A DNA stretch of 35,189 nt, from the NCBI GenBank assembly GCA_944343275.1, contig CALVMH010000017.1, positions 1-35,189 on the forward strand, written 5' to 3'. This document shows, in pieces, positions 24,322 to 33,512 of this stretch. This stretch comes from an uncultured Clostridia bacterium (GTDB lineage Bacteria; Bacillota; Clostridia; Christensenellales; Borkfalkiaceae). Positions within the stretch are counted from its first letter, which is position 1; every line of letters begins with the position of its first letter. Position numbers and translations under genes: made by a program. A model generated the notes under the pieces. That model did no database searches. It saw nothing but the letters and a program-made list of their open reading frames with translations, and was not told the origin of the DNA.

Positions 24322-25397
24322 ACAAGCATATCGCCGTTCTTGCGGGCGACGGCATCGGACCGGAGATCACCGAAGGCGCCGTGCTCGTCCTCAAAAAAGT
24401 CGCCGCGGCATTCGGGCACACATTTTCCTTTGAACCGCTGCTCATGGGCGGATGCGCCATCGACGCGTGCGGCGAGCCGCTGCCCGCACACACCGTGGAG
24501 CGCTGCCTCGCCTCCGACGCCGTTTTGCTGGGTGCGGTGGGCGGTCCCAAATGGGATACGCTGCCCGGCGACAGGCGCCCCGAAAAGGGACTTTTGGGCA
24601 TCCGCAAGGCAATGGGGCTGTATTCCAACATCCGCCCCGCAAGATTGTGGAAAGCGCTCGCAGATGCCTCCCCCTTAAAAAGCGCCCTCGTGGAAAACGG
24701 CGTGGAGATCATCGTCGTCCGCGAACTGACGGGCGGCATCTACTTCGGCAAGCGCGGCAGCTATTCCGACGAAACGATGGGCGAAACGGCATGGGACACC
24801 GAGCAGTACTCCGTCAGGGAGATCGAGCGCATCACGCGCATCGCCTGCGAACTTGCAAGAAAGCGTTCGGGGCGCGTCATCTCCGTCGACAAGGCGAACG
24901 TGCTGGAGACTTCCCGCCTGTGGCGCAGGACCGTTCATGCGTATGCCGAAGCGCACTTCCCCGACGTCACCGTCACCGATATGCTGGTGGACAACGCCGC
25001 CATGCAGATCGTCAAAAACCCCGCGCAGTTCGACGTGCTGCTGACGAGCAACATGTTCGGCGACATCCTCTCCGACGAAGCGGCGCAGGTGACGGGCTCC
25101 ATCGGCATGCTTGCCTCCTCCTCGCTGGGCGACACGACCTGCGGGCTGTATGAACCCATCCACGGTTCCGCACCCGACATCGCGGGGACGGACGCGGCAA
25201 ACCCCATCGCCACCATCCTTGCCGCCGCCATGATGCTGCGCGACTCCTTCGGCATGACCAAGGAATGCGCCGCCGTCGAACGCGCCGTGGAGGCGGTGCT
25301 CGCCGAGGGCTGGCGCACTGCGGACATCATGAGCGCGGGCATGAAACAAATCGGCTGCCGCGAGATGGCGCGCCGCATCGCGGAACACGTCTCATAG
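24318..25397 (+). CDS. leuB: 3-isopropylmalate dehydrogenase
   Basis: LeuB oxidises and decarboxylates 3-isopropylmalate to 2-oxoisocaproate with NAD. The 359-residue protein shows [11 protein letters not shown] at the N-terminus, a [18 protein letters not shown] substrate segment, [10 protein letters not shown], and the cofactor/metal region [27 protein letters not shown] 24318 overlaps the leuD stop, and AAGGAG lies at about 24307-24312. It ends the operon and is followed by a terminator. The first leucine enzyme, LeuA, is not in the window. Confidence 0.96.
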   Translation: MNKHIAVLAGDGIGPEITEGAVLVLKKVAAAFGHTFSFEPLLMGGCAIDACGEPLPAHTVERCLASDAVLLGAVGGPKWDTLPGDRRPEKGLLGIRKAMGLYSNIRPARLWKALADASPLKSALVENGVEIIVVRELTGGIYFGKRGSYSDETMGETAWDTEQYSVREIERITRIACELARKRSGRVISVDKANVLETSRLWRRTVHAYAEAHFPDVTVTDMLVDNAAMQIVKNPAQFDVLLTSNMFGDILSDEAAQVTGSIGMLASSSLGDTTCGLYEPIHGSAPDIAGTDAANPIATILAAAMMLRDSFGMTKECAAVERAVEAVLAEGWRTADIMSAGMKQIGCREMARRIAEHVS

Positions 25398-25429
25398 AAC
25401 CGACTGTTCTGCAAACAGACAAAATATCC

Positions 25430-25459
25430 ACGGGCGGGAAACATCTCCCGCCCGTTTTA
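25430..25459 (+). terminator. intrinsic terminator of leuCDB
   Basis: A perfect 10-bp stem (25430-25439 with 25446-25455) with a 6-base loop is followed by TTTTA. Its T tract directly abuts the -35 box of the next gene. Confidence 0.92.
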
Positions 25460-25488
25460 TTGACTTTCCGCGCGCCGTGCGGTATACT
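25460..25488 (+). promoter_or_regulatory. promoter of yggS placed directly before its start codon
   Basis: The -35 box TTGACT (25460-25465), a 17-base spacer and the -10 box TATACT (25483-25488) end nine bases before ATG 25498. The transcript would have a leader of at most about three bases and no ribosome binding site. Confidence 0.8.
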
Positions 25489-25497
25489 GTAAACGCT

Positions 25498-26166
25498 ATG
25501 AGCATTTCGGAAAACGTAAAACGGTATCTGGACAGGATCGCGGAAGGCAACTGCTTCGGCGAACCCGTCACCCTTGTGGCGGCGACCAAGACGCGCACGC
25601 CGCAGGAGATCAACGAGGCGATCGCGGCGGGCATCACCGACATCGGCGAAAACAAAGTGCAGGAATTCCGCGACAAATTCGACCTTGTAAGAGGCGGCAG
25701 GCGGCACTTCATCGGGCACTTGCAGACCAACAAAATAAAGTACCTCATCGGCAAGACCGACCTCATCCAATCGCTCGACAGGGAGGAACTTTTAACGGAA
25801 CTTGCCGCACGTTCGGTGCGCGCCGGCGTCACGACGGACGTGCTCATCGAAGTGAATATCGGCAGCGAGCTCTCCAAGAGCGGCTATCCCCTCCGGGAGG
25901 CGTTCGCCGCCTACGAACGCGCGCAGAGCACCGCGGGGCTTCGGGTGCGCGGCTTTATGGCGATGCTCCCCCTCTCCGAAGACGCCGCCCTTTTAGGCGG
26001 GCTTGCGGACGACATGCGCGCTCTGTTCGAACGCGCCGTGGCACAGGACGAAAATATCCGCTATCTGTCCATGGGCATGAGCGGCGATTGGGAGCTTTGC
26101 CTCGGACATGGTGCCAACATGATCCGTCTCGGCACCGCGCTGTTCGGTGAGCGGACGTATTCCTGA
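25498..26166 (+). CDS. yggS: YggS-family pyridoxal phosphate homeostasis protein
   Basis: YggS/YlmE proteins bind PLP and keep the vitamin B6 pool and linked amino acids in balance; no catalytic reaction is known. The 222-residue protein has the alanine-racemase-like barrel with PLP Lys K31 in VAATKTR. It also shows DIGENKVQEF, HFIGHLQTNKIKYLI, SLSR-like IQSLDREE, VLIEVNIGSELSKSGY and SMGMSGDWELCLGHGANMIRLGTALFG. It is usually next to sepF or proC, but here it stands alone behind the leu operon. The promoter position implies a leaderless message. An alternative start at 25477 overlaps the -10 box and is unlikely. Confidence 0.94.
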   Translation: MSISENVKRYLDRIAEGNCFGEPVTLVAATKTRTPQEINEAIAAGITDIGENKVQEFRDKFDLVRGGRRHFIGHLQTNKIKYLIGKTDLIQSLDREELLTELAARSVRAGVTTDVLIEVNIGSELSKSGYPLREAFAAYERAQSTAGLRVRGFMAMLPLSEDAALLGGLADDMRALFERAVAQDENIRYLSMGMSGDWELCLGHGANMIRLGTALFGERTYS

Positions 26167-26228
26167 CCTTGCCGCGCTCCGCAGCGGGGCGGCATATCCC
26201 GTAAAAAATCACACAACCTAAGAAAAAC

Positions 26229-27110
26229 ATGCCTTCCTCCATCACGCATGCGCTCATTGCCGAAGAAGCGGCAAAGCGCCTTCCCGAACAATTGCAGATC
26301 GTCCGCGCCGCGCCGGAAGCATACTTTCTGGGCGCGCAGGGACCGGACGTCTTTTTCTTTGCAAAAAGGGCGAACCGGGCGGAGGGAAACCTCGGAAAAT
26401 ACCTGCACCGCAACGCCGTCTACGACCTCTTTTCCGCCTTTGCGGACATCCTCAAAGAGGGCGCGGAAAAAAGCGGCGTGCTGCTTGCCTACTGCCTCGG
26501 ATACGTCACCCACTACTGCGCGGATGTCGCCTTTCACCCCTTTGTGTACCGCTATCTCGAACAGAACGCCCTCCACAAGCGCGAACATCAGCGCATGGAG
26601 AACGATTGGGACGTCTGGTTTGCGCGCAAGCTGCGGGGCACTGAGGCGGAACACTATCCCTTTCCCGACCTTTCCGCCATTGACGAGACCGCCCTGCTCG
26701 GACTGTGGCGGCAGGCGACGCTCCGCCTCGGCAGAACGCCCATGGACGCAAAGACGCTGCGCGGCGGTATCCGTAATTTTGCGCGCTATCTTGCGTTCTT
26801 CCACAAACAATGTTATGCCGCCAACAGGCATTGGACACGTTTCGACAAGCTGTTCCGCATCCACGTCCTGTCCTGCCTCTATCCCGCCGCCACACCCGAA
26901 CAGGACATTTTGTCGGGGGAAGCCTTTCTGCGGGCGGCGAATGCGGACAGTTCCCTCCCGCCCGTTCGCTCTGCGGACGATTTGTTTGAACGCGCCGTTT
27001 CGGAGAGCGCCTACAAGATGCTGCTCTTTGCCGATGCTTGCGGCGGCGGAACGCTCCCGCGCGAACAATTCGACCGCCACCTGCTGACGGGCAGCCATCT
27101 TCAGGAATGA
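26229..27110 (+). CDS. zinc-dependent phospholipase C family protein
   Basis: The 293-residue protein resembles the zinc-dependent phospholipase C/S1-P1 nuclease fold. It has ITHALIAEEA near the N-terminus, FLGAQGPDVFFF, and the metal-ligand stretch GYVTHYCADVAFHPF. It has no signal peptide, so it should be intracellular, unlike secreted clostridial phospholipases. Its substrate is unknown; related small proteins are common in Clostridia without assigned roles. No strong ribosome binding site precedes ATG 26229. The 62-bp gap from yggS holds no clear promoter, so the two may be co-transcribed. Confidence 0.8.
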   Translation: MPSSITHALIAEEAAKRLPEQLQIVRAAPEAYFLGAQGPDVFFFAKRANRAEGNLGKYLHRNAVYDLFSAFADILKEGAEKSGVLLAYCLGYVTHYCADVAFHPFVYRYLEQNALHKREHQRMENDWDVWFARKLRGTEAEHYPFPDLSAIDETALLGLWRQATLRLGRTPMDAKTLRGGIRNFARYLAFFHKQCYAANRHWTRFDKLFRIHVLSCLYPAATPEQDILSGEAFLRAANADSSLPPVRSADDLFERAVSESAYKMLLFADACGGGTLPREQFDRHLLTGSHLQE

Positions 27111-27144
27111 AAGACCACCGGCGATTGATATGCCGGTGGTCTTT
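27110..27144. terminator. bidirectional hairpin between the phospholipase-like gene and ftsY
   Basis: A 13-bp stem, AAAGACCACCGGC with its complement (27110-27122 and 27132-27144), has A and T ends that give a short T run on either strand. It starts within the TGA stop and separates convergent operons. Confidence 0.75.
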
Positions 27145-27149
27145 CCGAT

Positions 27150-27223
27150 TCCTTCGCCTGCGGCTTGTGCCGCTCCACTCAGAATGACATGGGGACGGCT
27201 TCCGCCGCCGCTCCCGAAATGAC
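27150..27223 (-). repeat. second copy of the dispersed intergenic repeat
   Basis: Read on the minus strand, this holds two units beginning GTCATT, at about 27223 and 27189. The second carries GAGCGGC-ACAA-GCCGC and closely matches the unit at 15313. Its location in an intergenic gap next to a terminator is typical of short palindromic repeats. There is no gene here. Confidence 0.7.
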
Positions 27224-27234
27224 GTTGGGAACCC

Positions 27235-28131
27235 TTATAGAAACCCCTCTACGAACTGTTCGGCGTCGAACAATTCCAGATCGTCCATCTTCTCTCCCAC
27301 GCCCGCAAAGACGACGGGGAGCCCGAGTTCCCCGCACAGCGAGAACACGAATCCCCCCTTTGCCGTGCCGTCCAGCTTGGTGAGGACGATGCCGTCGAGG
27401 TCCACTGCCTCGTTGAAGATGCGCGCCTGATTGACTGCGTTCTGCCCCGTCGTGGCGTCCAGAACGAGGAGTTTGAGGAACTGCGCCTCCCGCCATTCCC
27501 GCCCGACGACGCGGTCCATCTTCTGCAATTCCTTCATGAGATTTTCCTTGACGTGCAGGCGCCCCGCCGTGTCGATGAGCACGACGTCCGTCCCGCGCGC
27601 CTTGGCGGAGGAAACAGCGTCGAAGATGACGGCGGAGGGATCGCTCCCGTCCTCATGCTTGACGATGCGCACCTTTGCCCTGTTCGCCCAGACTTCGAGC
27701 TGGTCGATGGCGGCGGCGCGGAAGGTGTCCGCCGCGGCGATGGTCACGCTCCTGCCCTGCCGCACGAACCAATTGGCGACTTTGCCGATGGTGGTCGTCT
27801 TGCCGACGCCGTTGACCCCCACGAACATCAAAACGCACGGATAGGAGAGCGCGGGAACGGGCGCCTCGTTCAAGGTGTCCTCCAAAATATCTTTCAAAAG
27901 GTCTGTGACGAATTCCCTGTCACGGACCTTTTGCCCGATCGCCTCTTCGCGCACCTGTTCCACGACATCCTCGGCGGTGCGCACGGAGACGTCGGCGGAA
28001 ATGAGGATCTCCTCCAACTCGTCGTAGAACGCCTCGCCGATCTTGTCCTTCAAGAAGAGCTGACGCATTTTGAGAGCGACGCTGTCCTTGGTCTTTTTCA
28101 AAGCGTCTCTGATTTTTCCGAAAAGACCCAT
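27235..28131 (-). CDS. ftsY: signal recognition particle receptor FtsY
   Basis: FtsY is the membrane-associated GTPase that receives the signal recognition particle and hands nascent membrane proteins to the translocon. The 298-residue protein has an NG core almost without the acidic A domain: an N-domain helical bundle (1-95), Walker [11 protein letters not shown] (105-114), [15 protein letters not shown], and [13 protein letters not shown] 28131 is preferred because AGAGGT lies just upstream and [11 protein letters not shown] is a typical FtsY start; an upstream GTG at 28149 lacks such a site. It is the last gene of plsX-rnc-smc-ftsY. Confidence 0.95.
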   Translation of the reverse strand: MGLFGKIRDALKKTKDSVALKMRQLFLKDKIGEAFYDELEEILISADVSVRTAEDVVEQVREEAIGQKVRDREFVTDLLKDILEDTLNEAPVPALSYPCVLMFVGVNGVGKTTTIGKVANWFVRQGRSVTIAAADTFRAAAIDQLEVWANRAKVRIVKHEDGSDPSAVIFDAVSSAKARGTDVVLIDTAGRLHVKENLMKELQKMDRVVGREWREAQFLKLLVLDATTGQNAVNQARIFNEAVDLDGIVLTKLDGTAKGGFVFSLCGELGLPVVFAGVGEKMDDLELFDAEQFVEGFL

Positions 28132-28149
28132 AAATACCTCTAAATTCAC

Positions 28150-28235
28150 ACTTTTTCTTTCAAACTGATGAAAGAAAAAGTCGTGATTTCAAGAGACAAC
28201 CCATTGCACGTTGTCGTCCCTTTGGACGAGAAAAT
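28150..28235. other. structured spacer between smc and ftsY
   Basis: This gap within an operon holds a 12-bp stem, ACTTTTTCTTTC with its complement (28150-28161 and 28170-28181), and two smaller stems, GACAAC/GTTGTC and CGTCC/GGACG (about 28195-28230). The 12-bp stem has a T run but no GC-rich core. It may be an RNA processing site, RNase III being encoded just upstream, or a remnant of a repeat element. The role is unknown. Confidence 0.4.
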
Positions 28236-28247
28236 TCGTGAACCCTT

Positions 28248-31200
28248 TTACGCCATTACCGTATCTCCGCCCAGCCGTTCTTCGACCTCGGAGAGCTTGA
28301 CGGAGACGACCTTGGAGACGCCCTTCTCCTCCATCGTGACGCCGAAGAGGGTATCCGCCTGGTTCATCGTCGGTTTGCGGTGGGTGATGACGATGAACTG
28401 CGTCTCCTTGGAGAACTTTTTGAGGTACTTTGCAAAGCGGTCGACGTTCGCCTCGTCCAGCGCCGCCTCGATCTCGTCGAGGATACAAAAGGGCATGGGA
28501 CGGGACTTTAAGATGGCGAACAGGATGGCGATCGCCGTGAATGCGCGTTCGCCGCCCGAAAGCAGGGAGATTTTCGAGAGCTTCTTGCCGGGAGGCGAGA
28601 CGATGATCTCGATGCCCGCGTTCAGAGGATCGTCGCAGTCGGTATAGTCGAGCTGCATCTCCGCTTTGCCGCCGCCGAAGAGTTCGCGGAAAATGTGCGT
28701 GAAATTCTCGTTGATCTCGTTGAACCCGTCGTCGAACTTCTTCTGCATCTCCGCTTTGAGTTCGTCGAGCACGCCCGTCAGGTCGGCGATCCCCTTGTCG
28801 AGATCGTCCTTTTGCGTCTGCATCTCCGTGTAGCGGGCGAGCAGGTTGTCGTAATCCTCCTCGGCGTTCTGGTTGATGGCGCCGAGCGCGCCGATCTGCC
28901 GTTTGAGGCTGTTGATGCGCGTGGACGCCTGCGCGATGTCGAACGCCTCGTCCCGCAGCTCCTGCGCCGATTCATAGGTGAGACCATAGGCTTCGTCGAT
29001 GCGCTGCTTCATGTTTTCCAGCCCCGCTTCCGCCTTGGAAATTTCCAGCTCGCATTCGTGCTTGACTTCGGAGAGCGCCATCTGGCGGGTGAGCAGCCCG
29101 CGCTTTTCCTCGGCGAGTTTGTTCTGCTGCTCCGTGACGGCGCGCTTTTGCTGCTCGACGCCCGCAAGGCGTTCGCGCAGTTTTTTGACCGTCGCCTGTT
29201 CCTCATCCGTGAGGGAGACGCGCTCCTCATCCCGTTTGAGCTGCTCGATGAGCAGCTGCGTCTTGGAGATATTCCCGCGCGTTTCATCCACCTTTTTGAG
29301 CAGCGCCGCCTTCTCCTCGCGCAGGCGCTGCATCCCCGCCTCGTCCGCTTCGCGCGCGGAAGCAATGGAAGCCTCCTCCACGCGCAGGGCGTTGAGCTTG
29401 GACAGCACGCCGTCGCGCGTCTCTTTGAGCTTGTCCCCTTCCGCCTGACGCGCCGCGGACTCCGCCGCCGCCTCCGAACGCGCCTTGTTCAGAAGTTCCT
29501 CGTTCTCGGCAGTGGAAAGCACCTCGCTCTTCAGATCGTCCGCCGTGCGGTTGAGTTTTTCCAACAGGGAATCGTATTCCGCAATATCCTTTGCCGCGTC
29601 CGCAAGCAGCCCTTCGAGGGTGACGGCGCGCTGGGAGAGCGCGGCGAAAGACGCCGTCTCCTCCTGAACCTTTTTGCGGAATTCTTCATACGCCGCCTGC
29701 GCCGCTTGGAGTTCGTCCTCGCAGTCCGCAAGCGCCTTTTTGAGCTTTTCGAGGGTCGCCTTCTTGCGGGCGATGCCCTCCTCGCACTCCTTGATGTGCC
29801 GCTCGCCCGCAAGCAGGTTGCCGCTCTCCTTGCGGCGGGAGCCGCCCGTCATGGCGCCCGACGAGGCGATGGTGTCGCCGTCCAACGTGACGATCTTAAA
29901 GGCACGCGGGAATTTGCGCGCAATGCGCGTGGCGTTCCCGATGGTGTCGCAGATCAGCGTGTTGTCGAGGAGGTATCCGACGATATTGGAATACGCCGTG
30001 TCGTAATGAACGAGCTCGCCCGCAAGCCCCATGGCGCCCTCCTCCTGCAAGGCGGCGCGGATCTCGCGGCTGTTGCCGCGCGGACGCATGGCGTCCACGG
30101 GCAGGAAGGTGACGATGCCCCCTCCCGTGCGTTTCAGATATTCGATGAGCCAGCGCGCGTCCTCCTGCGTCGCCGTGACGAGGTTCTGCATCGCGCCGCC
30201 GATCGCCGTTTCGACGGCGACCTCATACTGCTTGTCCGTGCGCACGATGTCTGCGATCGCCCCGCGGATGCGTCTGCCGATCTCAGGGTCTTTCTGCGCC
30301 GTGAGCTGCAGACGGCGGACGGAATCGCGGTAACCGTCAAACCTGTTTTTGAGGTTGACGTACATTTCGAGGTTGTTGGTGAGGTTGAGGATGGACGTGT
30401 TGCAGTCCACCACGTCCTCGGACAGTTTCTGACGGGAACGCGCAAGTGCGGAGATCTCTTCCTGCAATGCCTGTTCCCTCTGCGGCTTTTCATCGAGAAA
30501 CTTTTCGCATGTCTGCCGTTCCCTGCCGCACTCCGCCATCTGGCGTTCGTATTCCGTCTTGCGGGCGGACGCCTTTTCACGCGCAGCCATGACCTCGCCG
30601 ATGCGTTCGCCGACGGCATCCCTGCGGGCGGAGAGACTGCCCGCGTTGGCGCGCACGTCCGCAAGCGATTCGATGGAGGAGAGCTCGCTGGCGCGCGTCT
30701 CGTCCGAAAGCTGCTCGAAGGCGGCGACCCGCGCCGAAAGCTCCGCAAGCTGCTTTTCGAGCGCCGCGCACTCCTTGCCGATGTGCCCCGAACGGGCGGC
30801 GCTCTCCTGCGCGCGCTTCTCCGCCGACTTGGTGAGCGCATCGATCTCCGCCGTGCGGCGCAGGGAATATTCCACGTCGTCGGACGCCGCGCGCAGTTGG
30901 CTCTGATAGGAACGGATGCGCTCCCCGAGCACCTTTGCCTCGCCCGTCTTGTGTTCCATGCCGACCTCGAAGAGGCGCAGCTTCTCGTTGAGGGACTTTA
31001 AGTCCTCGTCCGCTTTCAGGACGGCTTCGCGCGCGGACGTCTCCTCGGCGTCGAGCGACGTGAGCCGCTCCTCGACGGCGGTGAGCTGACGGGCAGCCTG
31101 CTCGATCTTCTCGCGCTGTTTCCCCGTTTCGAAGGCAAAATTATCATAGCGGACGAGATAGGCATTGACCTCTTCATACCGCAGCTGTTCGGAATAGGCG

Positions 31201-31847
31201 CGGTATTTTTTTGCCGTCTCCGCCTGTTTTTCGAGGGGGCGAAGCTGGTTCTCCGCCTCGTCCATGCGCTGGACGAACACGGTGAGATTGTCCTTGGCGT
31301 TTTCGAGCTTGCGCTCGATCTCCCCCTTCTGCGCCTTGAACTTCATGACGCCCGTCGCCTCTTCGAAGATGGCGCGCCGGTCCTCCGGCTTGGCGTTCAT
31401 GATCTGTTCCACCTTGCCCTGCCCGATGATGGAATACCCCTCCTTGCCGATGCCCACGCCGTGCAGCAGGGCGACGATGTCTTTGAGGCGGCAGGACTGC
31501 CCGTTGAGAAGATATTCGCTCTCGCCAGAACGGTACAGGCGGCGGGTCATGGCGACCTCGTCGTACTCGATGTCGAACATGCGGTTTGCATTGTCGAAGA
31601 CGAGCGTCACTTCGCAGAAGGAGAGCTGGCGGCGCGTCTGCGTGCCGCCGAAGATGACGTCCTGCATGGAGGACCCGCGCAGCGTCTTCGCCGACTGCTC
31701 GCCCAGCACCCAGCGGACGGCGTCCGCGACATTGCTCTTGCCGCAGCCGTTGGGTCCGACGATGCAGGTGACGCCGTCGTCGAATTTGATGGAGGTCTTG
31801 TCCGCGAAGGACTTAAAGCCCACAAGTTGTATCTCTTTGAAATTCAT
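28248..31847 (-). CDS. smc: chromosome partition protein Smc
   Basis: Smc is the ABC-type ATPase that, with ScpA and ScpB, organises and separates the chromosome. The 1199-residue protein has an N-terminal head (GFKSFADKTSI, Walker A GPNGCGKSN at 31-39), a long coiled coil, a hinge near 500-680 containing Gly-rich turns (SSGAMTGGSRR), a second coil, and the C-terminal head with LSGGERAFTAIAILFAI and Walker B FCILDEIEAALDEANV. ATG 31847 gives the family start MNFKEIQLVGFKSF and overlaps the rnc stop (ATGA). Longer in-frame readings lie within rnc. The scpAB genes are not in the window. Confidence 0.97.
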   Translation of the reverse strand: MNFKEIQLVGFKSFADKTSIKFDDGVTCIVGPNGCGKSNVADAVRWVLGEQSAKTLRGSSMQDVIFGGTQTRRQLSFCEVTLVFDNANRMFDIEYDEVAMTRRLYRSGESEYLLNGQSCRLKDIVALLHGVGIGKEGYSIIGQGKVEQIMNAKPEDRRAIFEEATGVMKFKAQKGEIERKLENAKDNLTVFVQRMDEAENQLRPLEKQAETAKKYRAYSEQLRYEEVNAYLVRYDNFAFETGKQREKIEQAARQLTAVEERLTSLDAEETSAREAVLKADEDLKSLNEKLRLFEVGMEHKTGEAKVLGERIRSYQSQLRAASDDVEYSLRRTAEIDALTKSAEKRAQESAARSGHIGKECAALEKQLAELSARVAAFEQLSDETRASELSSIESLADVRANAGSLSARRDAVGERIGEVMAAREKASARKTEYERQMAECGRERQTCEKFLDEKPQREQALQEEISALARSRQKLSEDVVDCNTSILNLTNNLEMYVNLKNRFDGYRDSVRRLQLTAQKDPEIGRRIRGAIADIVRTDKQYEVAVETAIGGAMQNLVTATQEDARWLIEYLKRTGGGIVTFLPVDAMRPRGNSREIRAALQEEGAMGLAGELVHYDTAYSNIVGYLLDNTLICDTIGNATRIARKFPRAFKIVTLDGDTIASSGAMTGGSRRKESGNLLAGERHIKECEEGIARKKATLEKLKKALADCEDELQAAQAAYEEFRKKVQEETASFAALSQRAVTLEGLLADAAKDIAEYDSLLEKLNRTADDLKSEVLSTAENEELLNKARSEAAAESAARQAEGDKLKETRDGVLSKLNALRVEEASIASAREADEAGMQRLREEKAALLKKVDETRGNISKTQLLIEQLKRDEERVSLTDEEQATVKKLRERLAGVEQQKRAVTEQQNKLAEEKRGLLTRQMALSEVKHECELEISKAEAGLENMKQRIDEAYGLTYESAQELRDEAFDIAQASTRINSLKRQIGALGAINQNAEEDYDNLLARYTEMQTQKDDLDKGIADLTGVLDELKAEMQKKFDDGFNEINENFTHIFRELFGGGKAEMQLDYTDCDDPLNAGIEIIVSPPGKKLSKISLLSGGERAFTAIAILFAILKSRPMPFCILDEIEAALDEANVDRFAKYLKKFSKETQFIVITHRKPTMNQADTLFGVTMEEKGVSKVVSVKLSEVEERLGGDTVMA

Positions 31848-32458
31848 TGCGTCAGTTTCCCGTAAAGTACTTTGGCTGCCGCCTGTTCCGCGGCGCGCTT
31901 GGTCGTTCCGCTGCCCTGCGCGCTCCCGCCGAGCGCACACACTTCGCACACGAACCCGCCCGCCGCCGCCCGCGTTTCATACACGGGCGTGGTGCGTGCG
32001 CGTTCCTGCACATATTCCTGCAAGAGCGATTTGTAGTTCTCCGGCTCCCGCTCCGCGAGCGTGCGGGAGAGGAACTCCGCCGCCGCCGCATAGCCGCCGT
32101 CCAGATAGATGGCGCCCACCGCCGCCTCAAAGAGGTTGGAGGCAGTCTTGCCGCGCAGCACGTCTTCCCCGCCGGCATATTGCAGGAAGGACAAAATCCC
32201 CAGACGGTGCGCCGCGTCCTCGAGCGCCGCGCGCGAGACATAGCGCTGCCTGCGTCGGGTGAGTTCTCCCTCGCGGGCGGAGGCGTCGGAAAGCACCTTC
32301 TCCGTCACATACAGTTCCAGCACCGCGTCGCCGAGAAATTCCAGCCGCTCGTTGTTCTCCTTCCCCGTAACGGAGGCGTGCGTGAAGCAGCGCTCCAACA
32401 GGGCAGCGTCACGGAAGCGATAGCCGAGCGCCCTCTCCGCTCCGGACAACTCAGGCAT
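31844..32458 (-). CDS. rnc: ribonuclease III, short form
   Basis: RNase III cuts double-stranded RNA in rRNA and mRNA maturation. The 204-residue protein has the nuclease domain with NERLEFLGDAVLEL (E40, D44) and a C-terminal dsRNA-binding domain from about 141 (NYKSLLQEYVQE ... TTKRAAEQAAAKVLY). At the second catalytic pair, usually LAD-x-FEA, the sequence is ASNLFEA: N108 replaces the conserved Asp, while E111 is kept. The loop before it is also shorter than usual. ATG 32458 overlaps the end of plsX by eight bases, with GAGGG upstream. A longer in-frame start at 32515 would lie deeper in plsX and is less likely. Confidence 0.92.
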   Translation of the reverse strand: MPELSGAERALGYRFRDAALLERCFTHASVTGKENNERLEFLGDAVLELYVTEKVLSDASAREGELTRRRQRYVSRAALEDAAHRLGILSFLQYAGGEDVLRGKTASNLFEAAVGAIYLDGGYAAAAEFLSRTLAEREPENYKSLLQEYVQERARTTPVYETRAAAGGFVCEVCALGGSAQGSGTTKRAAEQAAAKVLYGKLTQ

Positions 32459-33473
32459 CCGCGCCCTCTGCGGCGGGCGCGAGCATCTCTTCCAGCATGC
32501 CGACAAGTCCGCCACGGCAGGCGTCGAGCGCCTGATAGACGGCGGGCTTGATGCTCTTCGCCTTGGACGAACCGTGCGATTTGACGACCACCTTTTTCAG
32601 CCCCAAAAACACCGAACCGCCGAAGCGGGAATAATCGAGCGCGGTGGCAAGCCCCTGAACGGGCTTTCTGGCGAAGAGATAGGCGAGCTTTGTGCCGAGC
32701 GACGCCGTGAACTGCCGTTTGAGCATCTCGGCGACCGTCTTGCCGCAGCCCTCGATGGCCTTCAAAGCGATGTTCCCCGAAAAGCCGTCCGCCACGGCGA
32801 CGTCCACGTCGCCGTACATGATGTCCCGCCCCTCGATGTTGCCCACAAAGCAAATGCCGGGCGTGTTTTTCAGCAGCTGATGCGCCTCCTGATGCAGAGG
32901 ATCGCCCTTGTGCTCCTCGGTGCCGTTGGTGAGCAGCCCCACTTTGGGCTCCTTCACCCCGAACGCCGCCTTCGCATAGGCGGACGCCATCACGCCGAAC
33001 TGCGCAAGATAGGCGGGCTTGCACTCCGCATTGGCGCCGCAGTCGCATAAAAGCGTCTGCGTGCCGCGCACGTTGGGAATGCCGGGGCAGAGCGCGGGGC
33101 GCATGACCCCCTTGATGCGCCCGATGAACATGATGCCGCCCGTGAGCACCGCGCCCGTCGACCCCGCCGAGACAAACCCCGCGGCGTCGGCGTCGTTTTT
33201 CAGGATGTTGAGCCCAACGACAAGCGAACTGTCGCGCTTGGCGCGCACGGCTTGGGTGGGAACGTCGTCGTTGGTGATGACCTGCGTGCAGGGGACGATC
33301 TCCACGCGGGAAGCGTCGAAGGAGGATTTGTCGAGCTCGCGCCTGACGAGCGCCTCGTCCCCCGTAAGCACGATCTTGAACCCGCTCCTGTCCGCAAGCG
33401 CGTCCAGCGCGCCCCTGACGATCTCCGCGGGCGCGTTGTCGCCGCCCATCGCGTCTACGATGATTTTCAGCAT
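32451..33473 (-). CDS. plsX: phosphate acyltransferase PlsX
   Basis: PlsX converts acyl-ACP to acyl-phosphate, the donor for PlsY in phospholipid synthesis, at the inner face of the membrane. The 340-residue protein begins IIVDAMGGDNAP and shows GLNILKNDADAAGFVSAGSTGAVLTGG, then ALCPGIPNVRGTQTLLCDCGAN. ATG 33473 is preceded by GGGGAG nine bases upstream. The apparent 58-residue upstream extension would cover the promoter. In Bacillus fabD, fabG and acpP stand between plsX and rnc; here plsX touches rnc directly. A FapR gene is not seen. Confidence 0.96.
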   Translation of the reverse strand: MLKIIVDAMGGDNAPAEIVRGALDALADRSGFKIVLTGDEALVRRELDKSSFDASRVEIVPCTQVITNDDVPTQAVRAKRDSSLVVGLNILKNDADAAGFVSAGSTGAVLTGGIMFIGRIKGVMRPALCPGIPNVRGTQTLLCDCGANAECKPAYLAQFGVMASAYAKAAFGVKEPKVGLLTNGTEEHKGDPLHQEAHQLLKNTPGICFVGNIEGRDIMYGDVDVAVADGFSGNIALKAIEGCGKTVAEMLKRQFTASLGTKLAYLFARKPVQGLATALDYSRFGGSVFLGLKKVVVKSHGSSKAKSIKPAVYQALDACRGGLVGMLEEMLAPAAEGADA

Positions 33474-33512
33474 CTTTCCAATCTCCCCGGAAGATAGAAT
33501 ATTCCTCATATC

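Noticed and set aside
28168-28647. Plus-strand frame starting in the smc-ftsY gap
   Set aside because: Its first 27 codons lie in the gap but the rest is antisense to smc; no ribosome binding site.
28695-31001. Open frame of about 770 codons opposite smc
   Set aside because: It mirrors the coiled-coil codons of smc; no ribosome binding site or known motif.
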